In this document: in pieces, positions 1 to 4,935 of the stretch
Position numbering within the stretch: the first letter of the stretch is position 1
How the letters are laid out: each line of letters opens with the position of its first letter
Assembly (NCBI GenBank): GCA_037441725.1
Contig: JBBIRT010000152.1
Span: 1 to 7,244 of the forward strand
From: JBBIRT01 sp037441725
Lineage (GTDB): Bacteria > Desulfobacterota > BSN033 > UBA1163
DNA length: 7,244 nucleotides
Direction: 5' to 3'
Notes under the pieces: model-generated
What the model saw: the letters and a program-made list of their open reading frames with translations, nothing else
What the model was told of the DNA's origin: nothing
Databases searched by the model: none
Translations under genes and position numbers: made by a program

Positions 1-120
1 CCAAGACCTTGTTGAAGAGCAGGTTCCATTAAAACAAGGATTGAAACTAGACATCTGCCTTTGCCAGCTCTCCCCGGATTTGGGTTGAAGAGGAGATTCC
101 ATTAAAACAAGGATTGAAAG
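1..120 (+). CRISPR. CRISPR array end (two repeats, one full spacer)
   Basis: Two 37-nt direct repeats lie at 11-47 and 84-120. Each begins GTTGAAGAG and ends ACAAGGATTGAAA plus C or G. They flank a 36-nt spacer at 48-83, and bases 1-10 are the end of a preceding spacer. The second repeat differs from the first at three positions: C to G at 93, G to A at 96, and C to G at its last base, 120. An ATTGAAAC-type 3' end is typical of the crRNA 5' handle of many type I and type III systems. The array therefore probably reads left to right, with leader and cas genes to the left of the window. The subtype cannot be told without cas genes. A third repeat at 663-699 belongs to the same array but is separated by an inserted cassette. 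Confidence 0.93.
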
Positions 121-124
121 TAAA

Positions 125-163
125 ATGACGATGGCAGCGATGAGTTGAAGCGATTACAGCGAT
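125..163 (+). repeat. Left terminal inverted repeat with three GCGAT copies
   Basis: This segment matches the reverse complement of 624-659. The outer 17 nt (125-141) agree at 14 of 17 positions with the complement of 643-659. The inner 14 nt (150-163) agree at 12 of 14 with the complement of 624-637. Between them is an unmatched linker, 8 nt here and 5 nt at the right end. GCGAT occurs three times, at 137-141, 150-154 and 159-163. The segment also folds locally: CAGCGA (157-162) pairs with TCGCTG (171-176) across an 8-nt loop. GCAGCGA (134-140) can compete for the same partner through 171-177. Confidence 0.7.
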
Positions 164-197
164 TTTCCTGTCGCTGCAGTCAATACTTATTGAAGTG

Positions 198-578
198 ATG
201 AGATACGAGAATGGCAATAGAGATCCTCTGACTTCGAAAATAATTAAGGCTTGTTATCAGGTGCATAATCAATTAGGACCAGGATTTAATGAGCGCATAT
301 ATGCGAATGCACTTAAGATCGAATTAGAGAGGTTAGAATTAAGGTTCAATTCGGAAAAGGAATTTTCTATTCGATATGAAGACCGGCATATTGGGAAATT
401 CAGAGTTGATTTTTTAGTAGAGGATAAAGTTATAGTTGAGATAAAGGCTTTAGAAGGGAAAGTTCCCAAGATATTTGAAAGTCAGGTGGTTTCATATCTT
501 AAAGCTTCTGGTCTCGAAGTAGGATTGCTTGTTAATTTTGGTAACCGGAAATGTGAGGTTAGGAGGTTAATGATTTGA
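198..578 (+). CDS. GxxExxY family protein (PD-(D/E)XK nuclease-like)
   Basis: This is a 126-residue protein, the usual length for the GxxExxY family (Pfam PDDEXK_3). Family hallmarks, numbered from the ATG at 198, are an N-terminal helix with LTSKIIKACYQVHNQLGPG, the signature GFNERIY (G29, E32, Y35), and a nuclease-like core with D71 in RVDF and E81-x-K83 in VEIKA. A QVVSYL helix (Q96, Y100) follows. The D...ExK layout is that of PD-(D/E)XK nucleases, so DNA or RNA cleavage is plausible. The family's biological role is not known to me. A GTG at 195 directly abuts the ATG and could be the start instead. No good Shine-Dalgarno sequence is visible for either. The gene is the only one in the inverted-repeat cassette, and reads in the inferred CRISPR transcription direction, so it could be expressed from the array transcript. 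Confidence 0.9.
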   Translation: MRYENGNRDPLTSKIIKACYQVHNQLGPGFNERIYANALKIELERLELRFNSEKEFSIRYEDRHIGKFRVDFLVEDKVIVEIKALEGKVPKIFESQVVSYLKASGLEVGLLVNFGNRKCEVRRLMI

Positions 579-623
579 GAGTGATTGCAATAACAGAGGG
601 ATAGTTACAGATAGACTTTACAT

Positions 624-659
624 ATCGCAGTAATCGATTTGAATCGCTGTCATCATTAT
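624..659 (-). repeat. Right terminal inverted repeat
   Basis: This is the inverted counterpart of 125-163. Read on the minus strand it has GCGAT at 647-643, the variant TCGAT at 637-633, and GCGAT at 628-624, matching the order of the three copies at the left end. A compact hairpin of CGATT (635-639) with AATCG (642-646) lies inside it. Only three bases separate it from the CRISPR repeat at 663. The alignment with the left end was made by eye and contains one 3-nt gap. Confidence 0.7.
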
Positions 660-662
660 CTG

Positions 663-699
663 GTTGAAGAGCAGGTTCCATTAAAACAAGGATTGAAAC
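663..699 (+). CRISPR. Isolated third CRISPR repeat beyond the inserted cassette
   Basis: This is a 37-nt copy identical at all positions to the repeat at 11-47, and different at three positions from the nearer one at 84-120. I see no further repeat at the expected distance of about 36 nt to the right, so it is the last unit of the array as visible. Trailer-end repeats are often degenerate. Here the last copy is intact and the one before the insert is the diverged one. Confidence 0.9.
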
Positions 700-709
700 A
701 TATAATAAC

Positions 710-850
710 AAATGGGAAGTAGAAAATGGGAATTACGAAAGAGAGTAAAAGATTAAGGAGAAAGTATTTTCCCACTGAGACGGTTGCTTTTGAAGTACCT
801 ACTGAAAAGAGGAAGAGATTCCAATAGATTTCACTTCATACTTCCCATTT
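710..850. repeat. Perfect 12-bp inverted repeat around a 117-nt core
   Basis: AAATGGGAAGTA at 710-721 is the exact reverse complement of TACTTCCCATTT at 839-850. A near copy of the left arm (AAATGGGAATTA, 724-735) follows directly, giving a short tandem. The structure begins 11 nt after the last CRISPR repeat and encloses the possible small ORF at 726-827. It could be a remnant of a small mobile element or a long-loop foldback. No T-tract terminator geometry is evident, because the loop is far too long. Confidence 0.55.
726..827 (+). CDS. Possible 33-residue basic peptide, unrecognised
   Basis: An ATG at 726 opens a 33-codon frame ending in TAG at 825-827. The peptide starts MGITKESKRLRRKYF and ends TEKRKRFQ. 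It is strongly basic, with no hydrophobic segment or cysteine. A GGAAG at 715-719 lies 6 nt upstream and could serve as a weak ribosome binding site, but it is also part of the inverted repeat at 710-721. I do not recognise the peptide. A frame this short in AT-rich sequence can easily arise by chance. The only support is its near-exact fit between the two inverted-repeat arms. Confidence 0.2.
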   Translation: MGITKESKRLRRKYFPTETVAFEVPTEKRKRFQ

Positions 851-910
851 TTTACTTATACTTTCAACACCTCCCTTGAATTTAAACGTAGGTTATGATA
901 ATTTTTTAGT

Positions 911-1678
911 ATGCAAATCGATGTCCAGTTAATTCCTATTCTTTCCAATTCTAAACTTCCTCAGGATCGAATTGTAGTGGTGATAGATGTTTTGAGAGCC
1001 ACTTCGGTCATCGTTCAAGCCTTATCTCAAGGGGCTTCAGAGATTATTCCTGTGGCCACAGTGGAGGAGGCCTTTCAAATGGCCAAGGTTTTTCAAAGAG
1101 AATCCATTCTCCTTGGCGGGGAGAGGGAAAGTCAGAAAATCCCTGGATTTGACTTAGGCAATTCTCCAAAGGAATATGTGGAAGAGAAGGTAAAAGGGAA
1201 AAAGATCATACTGGCCACGACCAATGGAACCAAGGCCTTTCAATTAGTTCCTCCGGAAAAAGAGATTTTAGTTGGTAGTTTTTTCAACATAGGGGCTGTA
1301 GCTAACAAATGCCTTGATTTGGAAAAGGATATTCTTGTCTTTTTATCTGGCAATGGGGGAAATTTTTCACTGGAGGACACTGTCTGTGCAGGAATGTTGA
1401 TCAACCGAATCATTACAGAAAAGGAGGAATCCTTCTCTCTTACAGATTCCTCCCTATGCGCCCAAATCATTTTTCAAAAATATGAAAATCATCCATTAGA
1501 AGCCTTTAAACAATCCCATCATGGCAGAGAACTGATCCTCCAAGGTTTTGAGGATGATCTTGTGGATTGTGCGCAGATTGACATGACCAACCTTGTGCCT
1601 CTTTATAAGGATGGGGTTATCAAAATCCCTATTCGACCTACCCTTCCTGAAGGGAATAAGGAATTGCAGAACCTTTAA
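911..1678 (+). CDS. comB: 2-phosphosulfolactate phosphatase (ComB family)
   Basis: ComB hydrolyses (2R)-2-phospho-3-sulfolactate to sulfolactate and phosphate, a Mg2+-dependent cytosolic step known from coenzyme M biosynthesis. The 255-residue product has the family blocks in order: VIDVLRATS (24-32), GGERE (69-73), GFDLGNSPKEY (79-89), ATTNGTKA (102-109), an ED..CAG segment around C159, and SHHGREL (202-208). The length is slightly above the usual 235-245. The ATG at 911 has no convincing Shine-Dalgarno sequence. A TATGATA element at 894-900 and TTGAAT at 876-881 upstream are promoter-like but badly spaced (12 nt). The next gene starts 4 nt after the stop, suggesting co-transcription. No other coenzyme M gene is present. 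ComB homologues occur in many bacteria without that pathway, so the physiological substrate here is uncertain. Confidence 0.92.
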   Translation: MQIDVQLIPILSNSKLPQDRIVVVIDVLRATSVIVQALSQGASEIIPVATVEEAFQMAKVFQRESILLGGERESQKIPGFDLGNSPKEYVEEKVKGKKIILATTNGTKAFQLVPPEKEILVGSFFNIGAVANKCLDLEKDILVFLSGNGGNFSLEDTVCAGMLINRIITEKEESFSLTDSSLCAQIIFQKYENHPLEAFKQSHHGRELILQGFEDDLVDCAQIDMTNLVPLYKDGVIKIPIRPTLPEGNKELQNL

Positions 1679-1682
1679 ATCG

Positions 1683-2807
1683 ATGGGCCCTTCTGTCTCC
1701 ATTGTTAAATGTCAGAGTTATGATGATGAGATTGTTCTAAGGGGGTTGAGGCAAGCAATTGACCTCCTTGGTGGCATTAAAGCATTCGTTAGAAAAGGAC
1801 AACGGGTTCTTCTCAAACCAAACCTTCTCTATGGAAAACCTCCGGAGAAGGCTGTAACGACTCACCCTTCCATAGTTAAGGGAATGATTCAGATCGTCCG
1901 GGAAGCAGGTGGGATTCCTTCTATTGGAGATAGCGCTTCAGTGGGAAGTTTGATCAGGACGGCTGAAAAAGCAGGGATAAAAGCAGTGGCCGAAGCAATG
2001 AAATGCCCTCTTGTCGAGTTTGATCGGCCCACCCAGCCTCTCCACCGGGATGGAAAAAGATTTAAGCAATTGGAACTTGATCAATCAGTCTTGGAAGCAG
2101 ATGTTGTGATCAATCTTCCAAAGTGGAAGACCCATGCCCAGATGGTTCTCACGCTCGGAGTTAAAAACCTATTCGGATGTGTACCGGGTCCCCGAAAAGC
2201 CCTCTGGCATCTCAAGGCAGGAGAGGATCGAAAGATTTTTGCTCAAGTGTTAATCGATATTTATCAGACTGTCCGGCCATCCCTTACAGTCTTAGATGGA
2301 ATTGTGGGGATGGAGGGAAATGGTCCAAATAGTGGTCAACCCATTCCAATTGGACTCATTTTGGCAAGCAATGATGCTTTAGGTTTGGATCAGATCGTAT
2401 GTGATCTTTTAAGAATTCCAAGGGACTCTTTGTTCACCAATCAAGTTGCATTTGAACAAGGGATGGGGAAGGGTGAGATTGAGGTGCTCGGAGAGAGATT
2501 AGAGGAAATTAAAATTCCTAAATTCCGATTTCCTACACCTTCTCAAATTGGATGGGGACTTCCTAAGTTTATAAGGAGTGCTTTGAAAAATTCCTTGACT
2601 TCAAAACCTGTGATTTTAAAAGATAGATGTAAAAACTGTGACCAATGTTCAAAGATCTGTCCGCCAAAGGCCTTGATTCGAACTGAGATGGGGTTGGTTT
2701 TTGATTACACGCTATGTATTCGATGTTTTTGTTGTCTTGAGGTCTGTCCAGAGGGGGCCATTACAATCAAACCTGGTTGGGGATTAAAATTGATGGGCAA
2801 GAGGTAA
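1683..2807 (+). CDS. DUF362 protein with C-terminal 2x[4Fe-4S] ferredoxin domain
   Basis: This is a 374-residue cytosolic protein. Residues 1-290 form a DUF362 domain, with KPNLL (45-49), IGD (81-83), PKWKTH (146-151), GVKNLFG (159-165), DGIVGMEGNGP (205-215), and the S-x-D...DQ...DL block at 229-242. A ferredoxin-like tail carries two CxxCxxCxxxC motifs (C316, C319, C322, C326 and C345, C348, C351, C355), each followed by P, as expected for two [4Fe-4S] clusters. C350 is an additional cysteine. The function is unknown. The clusters imply electron transfer, typical of anaerobes. The frame is open further upstream inside comB. The ATG at 1683 is preferred because it lies 4 nt after the comB stop and starts the conserved domain (VSIVKC). 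An AAGGAA at 1658-1663 is rather far for a ribosome site, so translational coupling to comB is likely. Confidence 0.88.
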   Translation: MGPSVSIVKCQSYDDEIVLRGLRQAIDLLGGIKAFVRKGQRVLLKPNLLYGKPPEKAVTTHPSIVKGMIQIVREAGGIPSIGDSASVGSLIRTAEKAGIKAVAEAMKCPLVEFDRPTQPLHRDGKRFKQLELDQSVLEADVVINLPKWKTHAQMVLTLGVKNLFGCVPGPRKALWHLKAGEDRKIFAQVLIDIYQTVRPSLTVLDGIVGMEGNGPNSGQPIPIGLILASNDALGLDQIVCDLLRIPRDSLFTNQVAFEQGMGKGEIEVLGERLEEIKIPKFRFPTPSQIGWGLPKFIRSALKNSLTSKPVILKDRCKNCDQCSKICPPKALIRTEMGLVFDYTLCIRCFCCLEVCPEGAITIKPGWGLKLMGKR

Positions 2808-2828
2808 GAGGGTAAGGGTTAAAAAGTT

Positions 2829-2870
2829 TTAAATCTAAAAGCTTGGTGTGATACGCCATTAGAGATTTAA
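2829..2870 (+). promoter_or_regulatory. Candidate foldback in the truA leader
   Basis: TTAAATCT (2829-2836) is the exact complement of AGATTTAA (2863-2870), whose last base is the first base of the truA start codon. Inside the 26-nt loop a second stem can form, TGGTGT (2844-2849) with ACGCCA (2853-2858), containing one G-T pair. Together they could make a two-tier hairpin hiding the start region. The outer arm is AT-rich and only 8 bp long, so regulation is speculative. Confidence 0.25.
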
Positions 2871-3607
2871 TGCGTAACCTTAAACTGGTCATTGAGTATG
2901 ACGGAACGAATTATCAGGGTTGGCAAGTCCAACGCAATGCCCCCACCCTCCAGGGAATGATTGAAGAGAAGTTAGGAATTCTCACCGGAGAGAAGATTCA
3001 CCTGATTGGATCTGGGAGGACCGATGCAGGGGTTCATGCATTGGGTCAGGTGGCCAACTTTAAAACTAAGAGTCAATTAGATGTGGAATCGATTCAAAAG
3101 GCATTGAATAGCCTTCTGCCCTATGATATTGCCATTGTGAAAGTTGAAGAGACTGAGGAGGGTTTTCATGCCAGGAAAGATTCTAAGAGTAAGGTTTATG
3201 AATATCGAATTCTCAACCAAAAACTTCGTTCGGTCTTTTTACATGGATATGCCTGGCATATCCCCCAAAGATTGAATTTGAGTGAGATGAAAAATGCGAC
3301 TCAGTTTTTAATTGGAGAACATGACTTCTCTGCATTTCGTACAGCAGGCTCGTCTACTCGAACCTGTGTCCGTAAGATAATACAGGCCCAATGGAAGAAA
3401 TCCCTGAATGGTCTGATCTGTTTTGAAATCGAAGCCAATGGTTTTTTAAAGCAGATGGTAAGATCAATTGTTGGAACGTTAGTGGAGGTTGGAAAGGGAA
3501 GGATCCATCATGAGGAATTTAAAGAGATCCTCGAATCAAAGGATCGAAAGAAAGCAGGCCCGACCGCACCAGCCCATGGTCTTTTTTTAAAAGAAGTAAA
3601 GTATTAA
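2870..3607 (+). CDS. truA: tRNA pseudouridine(38-40) synthase TruA
   Basis: TruA isomerises uridines 38-40 in the anticodon stem-loop of many tRNAs to pseudouridine. The 245-residue length is normal for the family. Visible hallmarks are the N-terminal IEYDGTNYQGWQ strand (8-19), the catalytic aspartate D52 in SGRTDAGVHALGQ, and the conserved tyrosine Y110 in KVYEYRI. HDFSAFR (151-157), the NGFLKQMVRSIVGTLVEVG block (190-208), and the terminal GPTAPAHGLFL (230-240) follow. No strong Shine-Dalgarno sequence is seen; GAG at 2862-2864 is the nearest purine stretch. It lies 62 nt after the DUF362 gene on the same strand and may share its transcript. Its end converges with the minus-strand gene, leaving 30 nt between the stops. 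Confidence 0.97.
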   Translation: MRNLKLVIEYDGTNYQGWQVQRNAPTLQGMIEEKLGILTGEKIHLIGSGRTDAGVHALGQVANFKTKSQLDVESIQKALNSLLPYDIAIVKVEETEEGFHARKDSKSKVYEYRILNQKLRSVFLHGYAWHIPQRLNLSEMKNATQFLIGEHDFSAFRTAGSSTRTCVRKIIQAQWKKSLNGLICFEIEANGFLKQMVRSIVGTLVEVGKGRIHHEEFKEILESKDRKKAGPTAPAHGLFLKEVKY

Positions 3608-3637
3608 AGGGAAGGAATCATGGGATACCCCTATTTT

Positions 3638-4771
3638 TTATATTTTAATCAATTCATATTCCCTTGTTCCCAATCCTACCTCTTCGGCATAGGCAAGTTG
3701 AATGGTCCAATCTACTTCAGGATAAAGCGCAAGGAACTTGTCCTCTCCTGGGGCCCAATGTTTTGGAAGCTTTGAGGATGGATTTCCTTCTTGTCCATTC
3801 ACCAAATCTACAGAAGCCTGATCAATCGCTACTGGATCTTCAGACGAAAGGATTCCGATGTCATTGACGATCGGAGTCTCGGAGTACCCTCCACAGTCAC
3901 AAGCTGGAGTGATCTGGCTAAGGAAATTGAGGTAAATCGATTTTCCTTTCTTTTTTTGGACGGCTCCATAAGCGTATTCGACCATTTTTTTTTGGAAAAT
4001 GGGGATGCTTTCATTCCACTGGATCTGAATCGCACCATTGGGACAAGCCAGGATACACTCTGCACATCCGATGCATTTTTCAGGATGGATAAAGGCTTTC
4101 CCCTTTTTATTTTCGCTATTTGATGAAGCTGAAGAGATGGAGATGGCTTCGCTCGGGCACCAGCTTAGGCAAATTCCACAACCCCTGCATTTCTTACCTT
4201 TCACTCTTGGCGAAAGGGTGGAGTGCTGACTCAATTTTCCTTCACGGCTGGCACATCCCATTCCTAAGTTCTTGAGGGTTCCTGAAAATCCACACAATTC
4301 ATGGCCTGTTATGTGCGCCACACTAATCAACGCATCTGACATATAGATCTCATGGGCAATAAAGACCTTTCTAAAAAAGGATTTATCAATGGTAATTTCA
4401 ACAGCACTGTTCCCCCTCAGGCCATCTGCAATGATGATCGGAGCATCCATGAGGAGATAGGTAAAGTCGTGCTGATAAGCATTTATCAAGTGAGAAACCG
4501 CTTCCTGCCTCATCCCCCGATAGAGGGTGTTGGTGTCGGTTAAAAAGGGTTTTCCTTTGCATTGTTTGACTTGATCGACAATTCTCCTTAAAAAAGGGGG
4601 TTTGATGTAAGCGGTATTTCCCTTTTCACCAAAATGGAGTTTGATGGCTACGAGGTCCTTCTCCCTGATCTTTCCCCTTAGATTGAGGCAATCTAAGTGA
4701 GCCTCCACTTGAATAGGAGAAATTTCCGTTGAATTAGGATCTATCCCTGAAAAAAAGACTTGACTTTTCAT
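3638..4771 (-). CDS. DUF362 protein with internal 2x[4Fe-4S] ferredoxin insert
   Basis: This is a 377-residue protein of unknown function. The DUF362 blocks are AIKLHFGEKGNTAYIKP (42-58), the LTDTNTLYRG region (77-86), and HITGHELCGFSGTLKNLGMG (153-172). Two CxxCxxCxxxC motifs follow (C195, C198, C201, C205 and C233, C236, C239, C243), each followed by P. The DUF362 fold then resumes with CDCGG (291-295) and SEDPVAIDQASVDL (310-323). The ferredoxin module thus sits inside the domain, unlike the gene at 1683, where it is C-terminal. A TTG at 4858 would add 29 unconserved residues but lies upstream of the likely promoter and has no ribosome site. The ATG at 4771 has AAGAGGT at the correct distance and begins MKSQVFFSG, as expected for this subfamily. 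The short leader and separate promoter imply independent control from truA and the EF-G-like gene. Confidence 0.88.
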   Translation of the reverse strand: MKSQVFFSGIDPNSTEISPIQVEAHLDCLNLRGKIREKDLVAIKLHFGEKGNTAYIKPPFLRRIVDQVKQCKGKPFLTDTNTLYRGMRQEAVSHLINAYQHDFTYLLMDAPIIIADGLRGNSAVEITIDKSFFRKVFIAHEIYMSDALISVAHITGHELCGFSGTLKNLGMGCASREGKLSQHSTLSPRVKGKKCRGCGICLSWCPSEAISISSASSNSENKKGKAFIHPEKCIGCAECILACPNGAIQIQWNESIPIFQKKMVEYAYGAVQKKKGKSIYLNFLSQITPACDCGGYSETPIVNDIGILSSEDPVAIDQASVDLVNGQEGNPSSKLPKHWAPGEDKFLALYPEVDWTIQLAYAEEVGLGTREYELIKI

Positions 4772-4776
4772 TCTCG

Positions 4777-4783
4777 ACCTCTT
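4777..4783 (-). promoter_or_regulatory. Shine-Dalgarno site fixing the start at 4771
   Basis: Read on the minus strand, AAGAGGT is followed by five bases (CGAGA) and then ATG. This is a strong ribosome binding site. It supports 4771 over the longer TTG start at 4858, which has none. Confidence 0.75.
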
Positions 4784-4791
4784 AGGCAAAC

Positions 4792-4821
4792 ATTCTAAGG
4801 AAATCTGCCCTGTTCTGTCAA
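4792..4821 (-). promoter_or_regulatory. Sigma70-type promoter for the minus-strand DUF362 gene
   Basis: On the minus strand, a perfect -35 TTGACA (4821-4816) is followed after 18 nt by a -10 TAGAAT (4797-4792), which matches TATAAT at 5 of 6 positions. Transcription would start near 4785, just ahead of the ribosome site at 4783-4777. That gives a leader of roughly 14 nt. Confidence 0.6.
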
Positions 4822-4862
4822 TGGATGAGGGAGAGGTTTGATACCCCACAATTTGCAAGGGG

Positions 4863-4896
4863 TTGACTTTTCAAATGGAAAAAAGTAATTTATGAT
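4863..4896 (+). promoter_or_regulatory. Probable promoter of the EF-G-like gene
   Basis: TTGACT (4863-4868) resembles a -35 box, and TATGAT (4891-4896) matches the -10 consensus at 5 of 6. Their 22-nt gap is too long for a single sigma70 promoter. A 17-nt spacing pairs either TTGACT with TAATTT (4886-4891) or TTTTCA (4868-4873) with TATGAT. The start codon follows 40 nt after the TATGAT box. The location in the divergent intergenic region supports a promoter here, but the exact boxes are uncertain. Confidence 0.4.
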
Positions 4897-4935
4897 AGTG
4901 TGATTTTAATGAGTGGGTAATGGAAAGGAGAAGAC

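Larger units (their letters stand above)
125..659 (+). mobile_element. Inverted-repeat cassette with a GxxExxY gene, inserted in the CRISPR array
   Basis: The interval between the second and third CRISPR repeats is 542 nt, against 36 nt for the neighbouring spacer. It is filled almost completely by a cassette bounded by long imperfect inverted repeats (125-163 and 624-659). Only 4 nt (121-124) and 3 nt (660-662) separate it from the flanking repeats. It carries one gene and no recognisable transposase or recombinase. Its coding part is about 35% GC by hand count over 241-540, against about 45% in lines sampled from the genes downstream, which fits a foreign origin. There is no obvious target-site duplication in the few bases outside the inverted repeats. 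Whether it moves as DNA, was taken up as an oversized spacer, or is a remnant cannot be decided here. The boundaries are inferred from the inverted repeats. Confidence 0.6.

Noticed and set aside
144..150. GTTGAAG, the first 7 nt of the CRISPR repeat, inside the left inverted repeat of the cassette
   Set aside because: Seven bases only, no further similarity, and expected by chance in this AT/GA-rich sequence.
809..823. Degenerate fourth CRISPR repeat (GAGGAAGAGATTCCA resembles part of the repeat)
   Set aside because: The match covers only about 15 nt with an insertion, lacks the conserved 3' half, and lies at the wrong distance from 699.
911..1678. comB as evidence that the window is from a methanogenic archaeon
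   Set aside because: The other genes (truA, dtd, EF-G II), Shine-Dalgarno sites and sigma70-like promoter are bacterial, and ComB homologues are widespread in bacteria.
1593..1682. A longer N-terminus (30 extra residues) for the DUF362 gene starting at an ATG inside comB
   Set aside because: It would overlap comB by 86 nt, has no ribosome site, and the extra residues are an off-frame reading of comB. The conserved domain begins at the ATG at 1683.
3622..3639. Rho-independent terminator between truA and the convergent gene (GGG-ATA-CCC followed by TTTTTT)
   Set aside because: The stem is only 3 bp and cannot be extended convincingly. The T-run alone is not enough.
3664..4543. Several + strand open frames of 63-110 codons opposite the minus-strand DUF362 gene
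   Set aside because: They are antisense shadows of a well-supported gene, with no family features or ribosome sites.
4772..4858. A longer N-terminus for the minus-strand DUF362 gene from a TTG at 4858
   Set aside because: There is no Shine-Dalgarno sequence, and a near-consensus promoter lies downstream of it at 4821-4792. The ATG at 4771 has a strong ribosome site.
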